A stretch of 56,236 nt of DNA, taken from assembly GCA_017417055.1 (NCBI GenBank), contig JAFPZX010000055.1:1-56236 (forward strand), given 5' to 3'. Positions 16,900 to 28,097 of this stretch are shown here, in pieces; the first letter of the stretch is position 1, and every line of letters begins with the position of its first letter. The notes beneath the pieces were generated by a model. The model ran no database searches. It was not told the origin of the DNA and saw nothing but the letters and a program-made list of their open reading frames with translations. The position numbers and the translations under genes are program-made. This DNA is from Anaerolineaceae bacterium. GTDB lineage: Bacteria; Chloroflexota; Anaerolineae; Anaerolineales; Anaerolineaceae.

Positions 16900-17820
16900 T
16901 TATCTGTCGAAGCTGTCCAGTTCGACCTTCTGGTAAGGATAGGTCGCTTTCAGGTAGGATGCTTCACTTTCGCTCAGCAGCTGATCATTGTCACTGACTT
17001 CATGAGCCGAAGAGGTGGAAAGGCGCCACGGGTTTTCAGAATTGGCGTTGGAATTGTAAATCAAGGACTGCATCAGACGGAGTTCGCCGTCGGTGTAATA
17101 GTAATATGCAGTAGATGATTCAAATGCGCTGCTTGAGCCTTCATTGGCAAAGCCACCGTTGGTGCACAGGTAGTAGCGGTTGCGGTCCCAGCCGTCGAAC
17201 ACGTGAACGAGTTCGCCATCTTTGATGGTGTAAAGATCGTAAAAAACCGTGCTGTCGCTCATCGGCTGGTTTTCGCCAAGCAGCAGTTCCGGGGTGCCGT
17301 TGCCATCAAGATCCGTTACGTAAAAACCAGCGTTGGCGGCAAAGTCGGTACCGGCAAGCATATTGAAAATGACGCTGATGGTTTTGTTTTCGTTGGCAGC
17401 CGGATTCCCGTTTAGAACTTCCTTCGCCACATTGAGAATGTTTTCATAGGCTTCGGGAAGAGTGAGTTCCGTCCAGCTGATTGTCAGAATCGGGGATTCC
17501 TTTCCGACTTCGGTGTAATTATTGGTTGTGTTGGCGGGCAGGAGCAAATAGCTGACATCCGCAAAACCGTGCTGTTCATCTTTGAATTGAAGCGCGGGGT
17601 CGAATTTGAAATTCAGTCCCTCTGCCTGTTTTTCCTGAACTTCCAGGGTTACATCGGTATCTCCGAGTCTGATGGCTATTTTGTTTCCAGTGGAAACAAT
17701 CACGGAAGTTTCAAAAGCCGGATCGGAAATCGCGAGCGAAACCTGAAACGGTGCGTCAGCAGAGGCGATGCCTGTCAATATACAAACCACGAATAATAAG
17801 ATGGGTAAAATTTTTTTCAT
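16900..17820 (-). CDS. Secreted protein of unknown function with an EF-hand/FG-GAP-like loop
   Basis: The 306-aa protein has a signal peptide (residues 1-21, MKK, hydrophobic core, ASA-D). The N-terminal half (about 22-120) looks beta-rich. Near residue 165 the segment FYVTDLDGNGTPELLLG resembles the calcium-binding DxDxNG loop seen in EF-hand/dockerin-like and FG-GAP repeats. It is followed by a tyrosine-rich stretch describing a single beta-propeller-like repeat. I do not recognise the family. AAAGGAAT in front of the ATG supports the start at 17820. It is monocistronic and shares a bidirectional terminator with ade. A palindromic element with CTGTTCAG ends lies upstream. Confidence 0.75.
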   Translation of the reverse strand: MKKILPILLFVVCILTGIASADAPFQVSLAISDPAFETSVIVSTGNKIAIRLGDTDVTLEVQEKQAEGLNFKFDPALQFKDEQHGFADVSYLLLPANTTNNYTEVGKESPILTISWTELTLPEAYENILNVAKEVLNGNPAANENKTISVIFNMLAGTDFAANAGFYVTDLDGNGTPELLLGENQPMSDSTVFYDLYTIKDGELVHVFDGWDRNRYYLCTNGGFANEGSSSAFESSTAYYYYTDGELRLMQSLIYNSNANSENPWRLSTSSAHEVSDNDQLLSESEASYLKATYPYQKVELDSFDR

Positions 17821-17847
17821 GAAATCAATTCCTTTCTCTCTCAGTTA

Positions 17848-17929
17848 CTGTTCAGAACACGCTGCCGCGTCATGCCTTGTGACCTTTTGTCCCGGCAAGG
17901 CGGCTGTGGATGTACTCCGTCCTGAACAG
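17848..17929. repeat. Palindromic element with CTGTTCAG / CTGAACAG ends
   Basis: The ends at 17848-17855 and 17922-17929 are exact reverse complements. Inside is a GCCTTGTGACC / GGCAAGGCGGC imperfect stem. The same ends flank the class B element at 55918, so this may be a diverged class B member. Confidence 0.5.
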
Positions 17930-18033
17930 ACAGCTTTCTGTTTCTTATCTTATCATAATCCATGGATTCTGACAAATCGTTCGTTACGATTCATCATCCG
18001 GAAAATGAGGCTCATAACTTTCTGATTTAGGGT

Positions 18034-18062
18034 TTGACCAAAATCAATTCTTGTGGTTAAAT
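18034..18062 (+). promoter_or_regulatory. Candidate promoter of the ileS leader
   Basis: TTGACC at 18034-18039, 17-bp spacer, TTAAAT at 18057-18062. The -10 is weak, but the position, just ahead of the T-box stem I, is right. Confidence 0.45.
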
Positions 18063-18072
18063 TACATGCAAT

Positions 18073-18304
18073 GCGTTGATGGAAACGAGTAACGCGCAGT
18101 GCGGTCACAGCGAATCCGGGAGGGTGGAAGCCGGAGGACAGGCAGCGCGTGAAAATCCTTCCGGAGCACAATGCTGAACACGAAAGTAATTAAGCGGCGC
18201 GGGGTGATTTCCGATATCAGAATCATAAAGTGCCTGCCGCATCCGGCAGGAATTAGGGTGGTACCGCGGAATTCCCGTCCCTTCTGTTTTGGGACGGTTT
18301 TTTT
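18073..18304 (+). promoter_or_regulatory. T-box leader (tRNA-Ile sensing) of ileS
   Basis: Stem I spans 18073-18174, closed by GCGTTG (18073-18078) pairing with CAATGC (18169-18174). The AGTA loop-E half follows GGAAACG. An ACGCGC/GCGCGT helix holds the specifier loop. The specifier codon reads ATC (Ile) at 18155-18157, after GAAA. The distal part has the usual AG-bulge and GGTGG terminal loop (about 18108-18135). The T-box AGGGTGGTACCGCGG is at 18255-18269; its TGGT bulge matches an uncharged ACCA end. The 5' arm of the terminator is part of the competing antiterminator. Uncharged tRNA-Ile should turn the gene on. Confidence 0.95.
18275..18304 (+). terminator. T-box attenuator terminator
   Basis: CCGTCCC (18275-18281) pairs with GGGACGG (18291-18297), followed by seven T. 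It is the OFF state of the ileS T-box. Confidence 0.93.
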
Positions 18305-18307
18305 ATT

Positions 18308-18412
18308 TTAGTTGTTAGTTTGTAGTTGGTAGTTGGCAGCAGTTCAAGATCCTGTTTCATCATGCTGTCAAGTATGAAACTGCCAACCAACAACTACCAA
18401 CTGCCAACTCAA
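18308..18412. repeat. Class A period-7 array inside the ileS leader mRNA
   Basis: The left arm 18308-18342 is five heptads of the TTAGTTG/GTAGTTG type. The right arm 18378-18412 is five heptads of the complementary AACTGCC/AACTACC type. The 35-nt centre is unique. The array lies between the T-box T-run and the ribosome binding site, so it must be transcribed whenever ileS is on, and could fold into a long imperfect hairpin. Confidence 0.85.
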
Positions 18413-18428
18413 AAAGTGAGGAAATTTA

Positions 18429-21575
<3,147 letters not shown>

Positions 21576-21596
21576 TAACATATTGATTAAATAAAC

Positions 21597-21632
21597 AAAA
21601 CGGGAGGGTTGTAAATAAGCCTTCCCGTTTTT
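21597..21632 (+). terminator. Terminator of ileS
   Basis: AAAACGGGAGGG (21597-21608) pairs, with one G-T wobble, with CCTTCCCGTTTT from 21620, and a T-run follows. Confidence 0.85.
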
Positions 21633-21660
21633 CGTTTATTTATTCTGCTGAGGTGTTGAC

Positions 21661-21716
21661 ACCTAAAACCTGAAACCTAAAACCTAAAACCTAAAACCTA
21701 AAACCTAAAACCTGAT
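21661..21716. repeat. Class A period-7 array, ACCTAAA x 8
   Basis: Eight heptads in perfect phase: six exact ACCTAAA, one ACCTGAA and a final ACCTGAT. It ends two bases from the stop codon (complement 21719-21721) of the minus-strand GGDEF gene. On that strand it reads TTTAGGT repeated. It is the most homogeneous array in the window. Confidence 0.93.
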
Positions 21717-21718
21717 TC

Positions 21719-22777
21719 TTATTCCAGTTCCAGCTGCCTGCCGCGCATATATTCACCCAGCATCCTGGCGAAAAAGAGCATGACCGCGTATTCGTTTTCC
21801 TGCCAGATCCGCAGCGTATGCGGTTCCGCGCACATCAGGTACCCGTAATTCTGGCCCCCGGAGCTGATCCGCATGACCAGCAGTGCCTCCACTTCATTTT
21901 TGCTGAGGATCTTGTAGAACTTCGGACATTGGCTTCTGATTTCGGAAATTTTGTTGGTGGCATATACATCTTCTGATATCAGGCAGTCGATACAATCGAA
22001 GGAGCCGAGTGAATGAAGCCCGATAACGCTTTTCAGCTCATAATTTCCGCCGGAATAATACAAATTGTTGATATGCAGGTCGTTTTTTATCGATTCAAAC
22101 CCGGCTTTGAGTTTTTCGTACAGATCTTCCGAGGTGTCGAAGGCAGCGGCAAGATTCTTGAAAATTTCGTAGAGACTGTTGTTTCTGAGTTTTTTGATCT
22201 CGATGTCTTTATGCTTTTCCGGGACATATATGATGTAGCAATTTCGGCCCTTTGTCTTCCCTCGGTACAGGGTTTTGTCGATCATGGTGAACAGTTCGTT
22301 GTAATCCCGGGTGTCATGAGGAAAACTGGCAAGCCCCGCTGTGCCGCTCATTAACAGATGGTATTCATCCGCAATATAGATTTTCATCAGGACCGTATTG
22401 TTGCGGAAAAGATCGTTGCAGAATCTTTTTTTGTCGTCATATTCCAGGTCCCGAAAATTGATGAACAAAAACTCATCTCCGCCAAACCTTCCGCCGATCC
22501 CGAAATCCCCGAGAATTTTCTGCAGTTCTTCGGCAACGCCCTGCAGCACCTTGTCCCCGATTGAATGACCGTAGGAATCGTTGATATATTTGAAATTGTC
22601 CAGGTCGATCATTCCGAAGGTGAAGGGAATATCATTTTCCATCAGGGATTTCACAAAGGCGATCATGTGGGCTCTGGAAACAAGACCGGTCAATGGATCC
22701 AGTACATCAGTGACGCGGCGTCCGTCCAGAGCCTGCTTGAAGTAATCGTATTTGAGTAATTGTTCTCTTTTGTACAT
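21719..22777 (-). CDS. GGDEF diguanylate cyclase with C-terminal GAF-like domain
   Basis: The 352-aa cytoplasmic protein has a GGDEF domain at residues about 20-180: DPLTGLVSRAHM at the start, FGMIDLDNFKYIND for the metal site, and the intact signature RFGGDEF near 97-103. No RxxD inhibitory site is obvious just upstream. The C-terminal half (about 195-345) looks like a GAF domain, with YLMCAEPHTLRIW near the end, and probably senses a ligand. The GGDEF-before-GAF order is the reverse of the usual. It lies 27 bp after the sugar-kinase gene on the same strand, so the two are likely co-transcribed. The start at 22777 has only a weak ribosome binding site. Confidence 0.88.
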   Translation of the reverse strand: MYKREQLLKYDYFKQALDGRRVTDVLDPLTGLVSRAHMIAFVKSLMENDIPFTFGMIDLDNFKYINDSYGHSIGDKVLQGVAEELQKILGDFGIGGRFGGDEFLFINFRDLEYDDKKRFCNDLFRNNTVLMKIYIADEYHLLMSGTAGLASFPHDTRDYNELFTMIDKTLYRGKTKGRNCYIIYVPEKHKDIEIKKLRNNSLYEIFKNLAAAFDTSEDLYEKLKAGFESIKNDLHINNLYYSGGNYELKSVIGLHSLGSFDCIDCLISEDVYATNKISEIRSQCPKFYKILSKNEVEALLVMRISSGGQNYGYLMCAEPHTLRIWQENEYAVMLFFARMLGEYMRGRQLELE

Positions 22778-22804
22778 AATTTCTGCCAGCGCTTATTTAT
22801 TTTT

Positions 22805-23836
22805 TCAGCGGTTCATTTCACTGTGGAATCCCGTCGAATAATGATCTTCGATGACCGCTTCGATCTCGGAAAGTGTAGACTGCGGCAGGTCGCCCGGGAT
22901 GGTGTTTTTCATGGCGCTGACCGCGTTCCCGAATTTGACCGCTTTTTCCACGTCGCCGTCGGAGGAAATCAGCCCGTATAAGGCCCCGGCGATGTAGGAG
23001 TCACCGGAACCGATGCGGTCAACGACATCGATGTTTTCGTATGGTTTTTCATGATAATAGCGGTCTTCCTCTGCACTGTAGGCCAGCGACCCGAAAGAAT
23101 GCAGCTTGGGACTGTGCACGGTCCGCTGTGTGGCAAAGACTGCTTTGATGGGGAATTCTTCCGTAAATTCCTTGAGCATTTTCTCCGGAGTTCCCTCTTT
23201 CCCGAAGGTCAGCCGGGCGGTGGACTCGGAGCAGAAGAAGATATCCACATAAGGCAGAATGCGCAGGATCGTGTCCCGTGCCATATCTCCGGACCACAGG
23301 TTCCCGCGGTAGTTCACGTCAAAGGAGATCAGCGCTCCTGCTTCTTTGAATTTTTGGATAGCACCGATAGTGGTTTCCCGCAGGTCTTCTGAGAGTGCGA
23401 GCGTGATTCCCGATGTGTGGAAGCAGGCGGTGTCGCCATAGACTTTTGGGTTGATTTCGTCGCTGTGCAGGGAAAAGAAGGATGAGTTTTTGCGGTCGTA
23501 AATCACCTGAGGTTTGCGCGGATAAGCACCGTATTCGTAAAAATACATGCCGACACGGGCATCCTGACGGCGGTCATAGATGAAATAGTCATCCGAAACA
23601 CCATAGGAGCGCACGGTAGATTTCACATACTGTCCGATATCGTGAGAAGGAAGGCGGGAGATGATCCCGGTGTGCAGTCCCAGCAGGGAAGCTCCGACGG
23701 CAACGTTCAGTTCCGCTCCGCCCACGTTTTTTTCGAAGACATCCGAACGGGCGAGGCGTTCGTTCCCCGGGGGGGAGAGTCTGAGCAGTATCTGACCGAG
23801 AGTGATGAGGTCAAAATTTCTCTTTGGAAAATGCAT
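22805..23836 (-). CDS. PfkB-family sugar kinase, probably 2-keto-3-deoxygluconate kinase
   Basis: The 343-aa cytoplasmic kinase has both PfkB signatures: GGAELNVAVGASLLG near residue 38 and DRIGSGDSYIAGALYG near residue 275, where GSGD replaces the usual GAGD anion hole with the catalytic Asp kept. It phosphorylates a sugar or sugar acid with ATP. The overall sequence, with its LRLSPPGNERL start and SFDVNYRGNLW, is closest to KdgK-type kinases of the Entner-Doudoroff or hexuronate route, but no aldolase is nearby, so fructokinase remains possible. AAGGAGA before the ATG supports the start. It heads a likely two-gene operon with the GGDEF protein and is divergent from the mgtA leader. Confidence 0.85.
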   Translation of the reverse strand: MHFPKRNFDLITLGQILLRLSPPGNERLARSDVFEKNVGGAELNVAVGASLLGLHTGIISRLPSHDIGQYVKSTVRSYGVSDDYFIYDRRQDARVGMYFYEYGAYPRKPQVIYDRKNSSFFSLHSDEINPKVYGDTACFHTSGITLALSEDLRETTIGAIQKFKEAGALISFDVNYRGNLWSGDMARDTILRILPYVDIFFCSESTARLTFGKEGTPEKMLKEFTEEFPIKAVFATQRTVHSPKLHSFGSLAYSAEEDRYYHEKPYENIDVVDRIGSGDSYIAGALYGLISSDGDVEKAVKFGNAVSAMKNTIPGDLPQSTLSEIEAVIEDHYSTGFHSEMNR

Positions 23837-23871
23837 GATTTGTCTCCTTGATCTCTGAAATCGAATCGTAT

Positions 23872-23899
23872 TTTATAAATTATACATCAAAGATTTCAA
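23872..23899 (-). promoter_or_regulatory. Promoter of the sugar kinase / GGDEF operon
   Basis: On the minus strand, TTGAAA (complement 23894-23899), 16-bp spacer, TATAAA (complement 23872-23877). A TATAAT also lies inside the spacer. Confidence 0.6.
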
Positions 23900-23919
23900 C
23901 ATGAGCATGTCATATTCGG

Positions 23920-23946
23920 TTGAAAAACAAAAAATTCTGGTATAAT
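23920..23946 (+). promoter_or_regulatory. Strong promoter of the mgtA leader RNA
   Basis: A perfect TATAAT at 23941-23946 preceded by TGG (extended -10), with TTGAAA at 23920-23925 (15-bp spacer). Transcription should start near 23953. It is back to back with the kinase promoter. Confidence 0.78.
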
Positions 23947-23952
23947 GGAATT

Positions 23953-24121
23953 AATCTATGAAAGGAGACCCGCAGTGGATAGTTTTCTAAGTTTACAACT
24001 GAATAACTTGATGGCTGTCCCGTTTTGTCGGGTCGCAGAGGCATACCTTTAACGAAATAAGGAATGCTTTTTCTGTGTATAGATACTAATACGGCCATCG
24101 TTGACAAACGGTGGCTTTTTT
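23953..24121 (+). ncRNA. Unassigned switch-like leader RNA upstream of mgtA
   Basis: About 169 nt run from a strong promoter to a terminator, with no convincing ORF. Two mutually exclusive pairings are visible. GACCCG (23967-23972) can pair with CGGGTC (24029-24034), or that CGGG can instead close a local CCCG-TTTTGT-CGGG hairpin. GATGGCTG (24010-24017) can pair over 8 bp (one wobble) with CGGCCATC (24092-24099), which is the 5' arm of the terminator. A further GCATACCTT/AAGGAATGC stem spans 24041-24067. This is the layout of an attenuation riboswitch. It does not match the M-box, yybP-ykoY, c-di-GMP, c-di-AMP or T-box cores that I know. Downstream lie a small acidic ORF and mgtA. It could also be a free-standing small RNA. 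Confidence 0.6.
24094..24121 (+). terminator. Terminator ending the mgtA leader RNA
   Basis: GCCATCGTT (24094-24102) pairs with AACGGTGGC (24107-24115; one G-T) across a 4-nt loop, followed by six T. Its 5' arm is complementary to an upstream leader segment. Confidence 0.85.
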
Positions 24122-24135
24122 CATAAGGAGGGAAA

Positions 24136-24243
24136 ATGGACGACGATTACTGCGGTAGTACTGATTCCGAAGGCTATGATCGGGAAGATCAGCCGGTATT
24201 TTGTAAAACAGTAGTTTTTTCGACGTCTGTTTTACGCTTCTGA
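24136..24243 (+). CDS. Candidate acidic leader peptide upstream of mgtA (35 aa)
   Basis: The ATG at 24136 follows AAGGAGGG at ideal spacing, one of the best ribosome binding sites in the window, and the frame stays open for 35 codons to TGA at 24241-24243. The peptide begins MDDDYC and has nine Asp or Glu in its first 18 residues, then turns hydrophobic. Proline- or acid-rich N-termini destabilise translating ribosomes at low Mg2+ in the enterobacterial mgtL leader; the parallel is inference. The coding RNA is also structured: GTAAAACAG (24203-24211) pairs with CTGTTTTAC (24227-24235), inside an outer GATCGGGAA/TTTCCGATC pairing. It lies between the leader terminator and mgtA. Confidence 0.55.
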   Translation: MDDDYCGSTDSEGYDREDQPVFCKTVVFSTSVLRF

Positions 24244-24270
24244 ACCTTTCCGATCAAGCTTTTCCGACGG

Positions 24271-24347
24271 GGTACTGTCCCTTTACGGGACTGTACCAAT
24301 TAACGAGTTATATGACGCAGGGACTGCCCCTTAAAGGGATAGTCCCC
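24271..24347. repeat. Two GGGAC-type hairpins between the small ORF and mgtA
   Basis: 24271-24297 forms an 11-bp stem (one mismatch) around TTTAC. 24320-24347 forms a second stem, GGGACTGCCCC with GGGATAGTCCC. Both use the GGGACTGTCC motif of class D repeats. They lie just before the mgtA ribosome binding site. Confidence 0.6.
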
Positions 24348-24377
24348 GGATTTCAATATGCATAGGAGGGCTTGACT

Positions 24378-27089
24378 ATGTTCAAATTTCTCGAAAAAAA
24401 TCCAAAGGCCGTAAGCAAAGAAGCTGCCGAACGGGGAAAAAACGCGAAGATGATGAAGAAAATCGCGAAGTATGCGAGCTATGATGCCTCGACGCTTTAT
24501 GCCATTTTCTCCTCTTCTGCACATGGGATGGATGAAGAAGCTATTGACGATTCCCGCGATGAATTCGGCAAAAATGTCATGGACCGCGGGAAGAAGGTTT
24601 CCGTCTTCAAGCGCGTATGGGATTCTTTTATCAATCCTTTTACCCTGGTGCTGCTCTCACTGGCGGTAGTTTCCGCCTTTACCGATATCATTTTTGCACC
24701 GTCCGGCGAAAAGAATTTCGCGACCGTCATTATTATTGTGACCATGGTGATCATCAGCGGCGTCCTGCGCTTTGTTCAGGAAACAAGGAGCGGTGATGCG
24801 GCGGAAAAACTTTTGGACATGATCACAAACACCGCGGCAGTGGAACGCGTTGAGGATGGCAAAAAGGAGATCCCGATCGACGAAATTGTCTGCGGGGATA
24901 TCATCTGGCTCAGTGCAGGCGACATGGTACCGGCTGATGTCCGCATTCTGGAAGCAAAAGACTTGTTCATCAGCCAGTCTTCGCTGACCGGTGAAAGTGA
25001 ACCGGTGGAAAAGTTCGCCGAATGTGAAAACAACAAAGTTCAGACAACGGACCTGCCGAATATCGCCTTCATGGGATCGACCGTCATCAGCGGCAGTGCC
25101 AAAGCAATCGTTATCGCGGTCGGCAACAACACGATGCTCGGCACCATGGCGAAGGAATTGAACACGGAACCGGTTCAGACCTCCTTTGACAAGGGCGTCA
25201 ACGCAGTTTCCTGGGTTCTGATCCGCTTTATGCTGGTCATGGTTCCGGTGGTGCTTTTCGTTAACGGTTTTACAAAGCATGACTGGATGCAGGCAGTGCT
25301 GTTCGCATTGTCTATCGCGGTCGGTCTCACACCGGAAATGCTGCCCATGATTGTGACAACTGCCCTGGCCCGTGGGTCTGTGGCGATGAGTCACAAGAAG
25401 GTGATCATCAAAAACCTGAACGCGATCCAGAACCTGGGCTCCATGGACATTCTCTGTACGGATAAGACCGGTACGCTGACGCAGGACCGTGTGGTGCTGG
25501 AAGTTCACCTGGATCTGCACGGAAAAGAAGATGACCGGGTGCTGCGTCACGCGTTTTTGAACAGCTACTTCCAGACCGGGTTGAAAAACCTGATCGATAT
25601 CGCGATCATCGAAAAACAGGACGACAAAGGCTCGGACCTGATCCGGGATAATTATTCAAAAGTGGACGAGATCCCGTTTGACTTTGAACGCCGCCGCATG
25701 AGCGTTGTGGTGGCGGACAAGACCGGAAAGACGCAAATGATCACTAAGGGCGCCATTGAAGAAATGCTGAACTGCTGCTCTTACGCGGAAATTGACGGCG
25801 AGGTCGTCCCGCTTTCGGATGAAGTGAAGAATTTTGTGATCAATACTTCGGATGGACTGAATGAAAAAGGCATGCGCGTTATCGCGGTGGCTCACAAGAC
25901 GAATCCGTCACCGGTGGGAAAGTTTTCTGTTTCCGATGAGTCGGAAATGGTGTTGATCGGCCTGCTTGGCTTTCTGGATCCGCCGAAGGAAACCACTGCA
26001 GAAGCGATCCAGGCTCTGAAGGAACATGGAATCACGGTGAAGATTCTCACCGGCGACAACGAAAAGGTTGCCTGCGCTATCTGCCGTCAGGTGGGTCTGG
26101 ATGTGAGCCGCACGCTGCTGGGCTCCGACATTGACGCGATGAGCGATGAAGAGCTGCTGAAGGCTGCGGAAGAAATCACCGTGTTCGCGAAGCTTTCTCC
26201 CTCGCAGAAGTCACGGGTGGTCACCCTGCTGCGGGATGCAGGGCATACGGTCGGCTATATGGGTGACGGGATCAACGACGCAGCCGCGATGACCGTGGCG
26301 GATGTCGGGATTTCCGTTGATACCGCTGTGGATATCGCCAAGGAAGCCGCGAATGTCGTGCTGCTGGAAAAGGATCTGAACGTCATCAATGACGGTGTGA
26401 TCGAAGGACGGAAGACCTATGCCAACATGATCAAATATATCAAGCTGACGGCTTCTTCCAACTTTGGCAACATGTTTTCCGTGCTGGCGGCCAGTGCTTT
26501 TCTGCCGTTCCTGCCGATGGCTTCGCTGCAGCTGCTGCTGCTGAACCTGATTTATGATATCTCCTGCACCTCGATCCCCTGGGACAATGTGGACGAGGAG
26601 TTTCTCAAGAAGCCGCGTTCCTGGGATGCCAGCTCCATCAGCCGCTTTATGCTCATCATTGGGCCGACCAGCTCTGTGTTTGATATCATAACCTACATTG
26701 TTATGTATTTCGTCATCTGTCCGCTGTTTACCGGAGGAAAGCTTTATACGGCTCTGAGCGATCCGGCAGCCAGGGCGCTTTTCGTGGCTGCCTTCCAGAC
26801 GGGCTGGTTTATTGAGACCATCTGGACGCAGTCGCTGGTGATCCATATGATCCGCACGGAAAAGATTCCATTTATCCAGAGCCATGCCTCCGCGACAGTG
26901 ACGATCCTGAGTTTCCTCGGTGCTGCTGTGGCGACGATTATCCCGTATTCGCCGCTTGCCGACCCCTTCGGCATGGTCGCGCTGCCGGCAGTATATTTCA
27001 AGTGGCTTGCCCTGATCGTCGCGGGGTATATGCTGCTGGTCTTTATCGTGAAGAAACTGTATATCAAGAAATACGGCGAACTGCTGTAA
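24378..27089 (+). CDS. mgtA: Magnesium-transporting P-type ATPase
   Basis: The 903-aa inner-membrane pump belongs to the P3B (MgtA/MgtB) group, which brings Mg2+ into the cell at ATP cost. The actuator motif TGES is at 204-207. The phosphorylated Asp362 is in DKTGTLT, and GDGINDA is at 629-634. Ten or so membrane segments are visible, with [14 protein letters not shown] early and a C-terminal group of six from about 690. [16 protein letters not shown] is the MgtA-type TM4 replacement for the PEG(L) of calcium pumps. Start: ATG at 24378, seven bases after AGGAGGG; a TTG six bases earlier is unlikely. The 430-bp 5' region holds a promoter, switch-like RNA, terminator and acidic small ORF, which points to Mg2+-dependent control. 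Repeats follow its stop. Confidence 0.95.
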   Translation: MFKFLEKNPKAVSKEAAERGKNAKMMKKIAKYASYDASTLYAIFSSSAHGMDEEAIDDSRDEFGKNVMDRGKKVSVFKRVWDSFINPFTLVLLSLAVVSAFTDIIFAPSGEKNFATVIIIVTMVIISGVLRFVQETRSGDAAEKLLDMITNTAAVERVEDGKKEIPIDEIVCGDIIWLSAGDMVPADVRILEAKDLFISQSSLTGESEPVEKFAECENNKVQTTDLPNIAFMGSTVISGSAKAIVIAVGNNTMLGTMAKELNTEPVQTSFDKGVNAVSWVLIRFMLVMVPVVLFVNGFTKHDWMQAVLFALSIAVGLTPEMLPMIVTTALARGSVAMSHKKVIIKNLNAIQNLGSMDILCTDKTGTLTQDRVVLEVHLDLHGKEDDRVLRHAFLNSYFQTGLKNLIDIAIIEKQDDKGSDLIRDNYSKVDEIPFDFERRRMSVVVADKTGKTQMITKGAIEEMLNCCSYAEIDGEVVPLSDEVKNFVINTSDGLNEKGMRVIAVAHKTNPSPVGKFSVSDESEMVLIGLLGFLDPPKETTAEAIQALKEHGITVKILTGDNEKVACAICRQVGLDVSRTLLGSDIDAMSDEELLKAAEEITVFAKLSPSQKSRVVTLLRDAGHTVGYMGDGINDAAAMTVADVGISVDTAVDIAKEAANVVLLEKDLNVINDGVIEGRKTYANMIKYIKLTASSNFGNMFSVLAASAFLPFLPMASLQLLLLNLIYDISCTSIPWDNVDEEFLKKPRSWDASSISRFMLIIGPTSSVFDIITYIVMYFVICPLFTGGKLYTALSDPAARALFVAAFQTGWFIETIWTQSLVIHMIRTEKIPFIQSHASATVTILSFLGAAVATIIPYSPLADPFGMVALPAVYFKWLALIVAGYMLLVFIVKKLYIKKYGELL

Positions 27090-27111
27090 AAGTACAGCGC
27101 ACGGAGCACAT

Positions 27112-27179
27112 GGAGCACGTGGGGACTGGCACCGAGTGTCGTGAAGCCGACACGAGTGTGCCTGTCCTCATGTGCTCCA
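27112..27179. repeat. Class B palindromic element, copy 2
   Basis: GGAGCACGTGGGGACTGGCA at the left and GTGCCTGTCCTCATGTGCTCC at the right, with a GTGTCGTGAAGCCGACAC centre. A partial extra arm (CGTCCCCATGTGCG) lies at about 27200-27215. Confidence 0.82.
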
Positions 27180-27237
27180 TCGAGCAAAGGCGTAAGCCCT
27201 CGTCCCCATGTGCGTCGCTCAAATCCGGGACAATTCA

Positions 27238-27335
27238 TAAGGAAACGCGGATTAATTTCGGTGAATGCGGGAGGACAGTTCCCCTCGTTCCTCGAGAGAA
27301 CCGTCCCGAACCTCAATTAATCAGTGATTCCCTAA
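27238..27335. repeat. Class D element between mgtA and rpiB
   Basis: Outer arms TAAGGAAACGCGGATTAAT and ATTAATCAGTGATTCCCTA, inner arms GGGAGGACAGTTCCCC and GAGAACCGTCCCGAAC. It is a near-copy of 39613-39711 in the opposite orientation. Confidence 0.82.
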
Positions 27336-27417
27336 ATGAGATTATAATAAATAAACGCAGCTGGATTATGACTGACCCGGCTGTGAATAACGCTAATTTA
27401 TCAGGGAGAGATGTTAA

Positions 27418-27882
27418 ATGAAACTGGCAATCGGGAATGATCATGTCGCTATTGAGATGAAAAATGAGATCAAGGAATACCTGGAAGGAAAAGGAATCGA
27501 GATCGTGGATATGGGTACCAATACACCCGGCAGTTTCCACTACCCGATCAGCGGCTATAAAGTCGCGAAATTAGTTGCTTCCGGTGAAGTGGACGGCGGG
27601 ATTCTGATTTGCGGGACGGGTGTCGGGATTTCCCTGGCAGCCAACAAAGTCAAAGGGATCCGTGCCTGCGTCTGTTCGGAACCTTATACCGCCCGGCTTT
27701 CCAAGCAGCATAATAACACCAATATCATCGCCTTCGGTGCCCGCGTGATCGGTATCGAATTGGCGAAGATGATCGTGGACGAATGGATCAATGCCGAATT
27801 CCAGGGCGGACGTCACGCTACCCGTGTTGACATGATCATGGAAATCGAAGATACCCAGCATCTGCAGGCAGCCGAAAACTAA
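27418..27882 (+). CDS. rpiB: Ribose-5-phosphate isomerase B
   Basis: The 154-aa cytoplasmic enzyme of the LacA/RpiB family interconverts ribose-5-phosphate and ribulose-5-phosphate in the pentose phosphate pathway. It opens MKLAIGNDH, where the family binds the substrate phosphate. The active-site loop CGTGVGIS has the catalytic Cys65. NNTNIIAFGARVIG carries the second conserved segment. It is slightly shorter than allose-type members and normal for RpiB. AGGGAGAG in front of the ATG at 27418 fits. A 330-bp gap full of class B and D repeats separates it from mgtA, so it probably has its own promoter. A class E element follows the stop. Confidence 0.93.
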   Translation: MKLAIGNDHVAIEMKNEIKEYLEGKGIEIVDMGTNTPGSFHYPISGYKVAKLVASGEVDGGILICGTGVGISLAANKVKGIRACVCSEPYTARLSKQHNNTNIIAFGARVIGIELAKMIVDEWINAEFQGGRHATRVDMIMEIEDTQHLQAAEN

Positions 27883-27905
27883 GGAACCACTGAGTAACCC
27901 ATTTA

Positions 27906-27967
27906 GAGTCAAGTGACCTGTTTTCGTTGACTCAAACTTGAGTCAACAGAACAGGTTGCATTGACTC
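27906..27967. repeat. Class E inverted element, copy 1
   Basis: GAGTCAAGTGACCTGTTTTC ... TTGACTC forms the left half and TTGAGTC ... GAACAGGTTGCATTGACTC the right half. The halves are inverted copies of each other around a 4-bp centre. Closely similar to 33868-33930. Confidence 0.88.
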
Positions 27968-28097
27968 TTTTCGTGTGATTTGGCCATTAATCAGCATTTT
28001 CCTAAGTTTAAGTGCAGCTGTTCAGTGCCGGGACCGTCACCAACATGTCCCGCTGAACATGTCCTGAATCCTTACGTCGGTTTTATCACCTACTTTA

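Noticed and set aside
21661-21716. Telomere-like repeat (TTTAGGT on the minus strand)
   Set aside because: It is an internal array of eight units in a bacterial chromosome next to a stop codon and fits the general heptad class.
23953-24121. M-box (ykoK) Mg2+ riboswitch
   Set aside because: Expected ahead of a Mg2+ transporter, but the conserved M-box segments (GUUAGGUGAGGCUCCU, CGCUGCUGCCC) are absent on reading.
24657-25550. Minus-strand frame opposite mgtA (297 codons)
   Set aside because: Antisense shadow; a translation full of His, Arg and Asn and no ribosome binding site.
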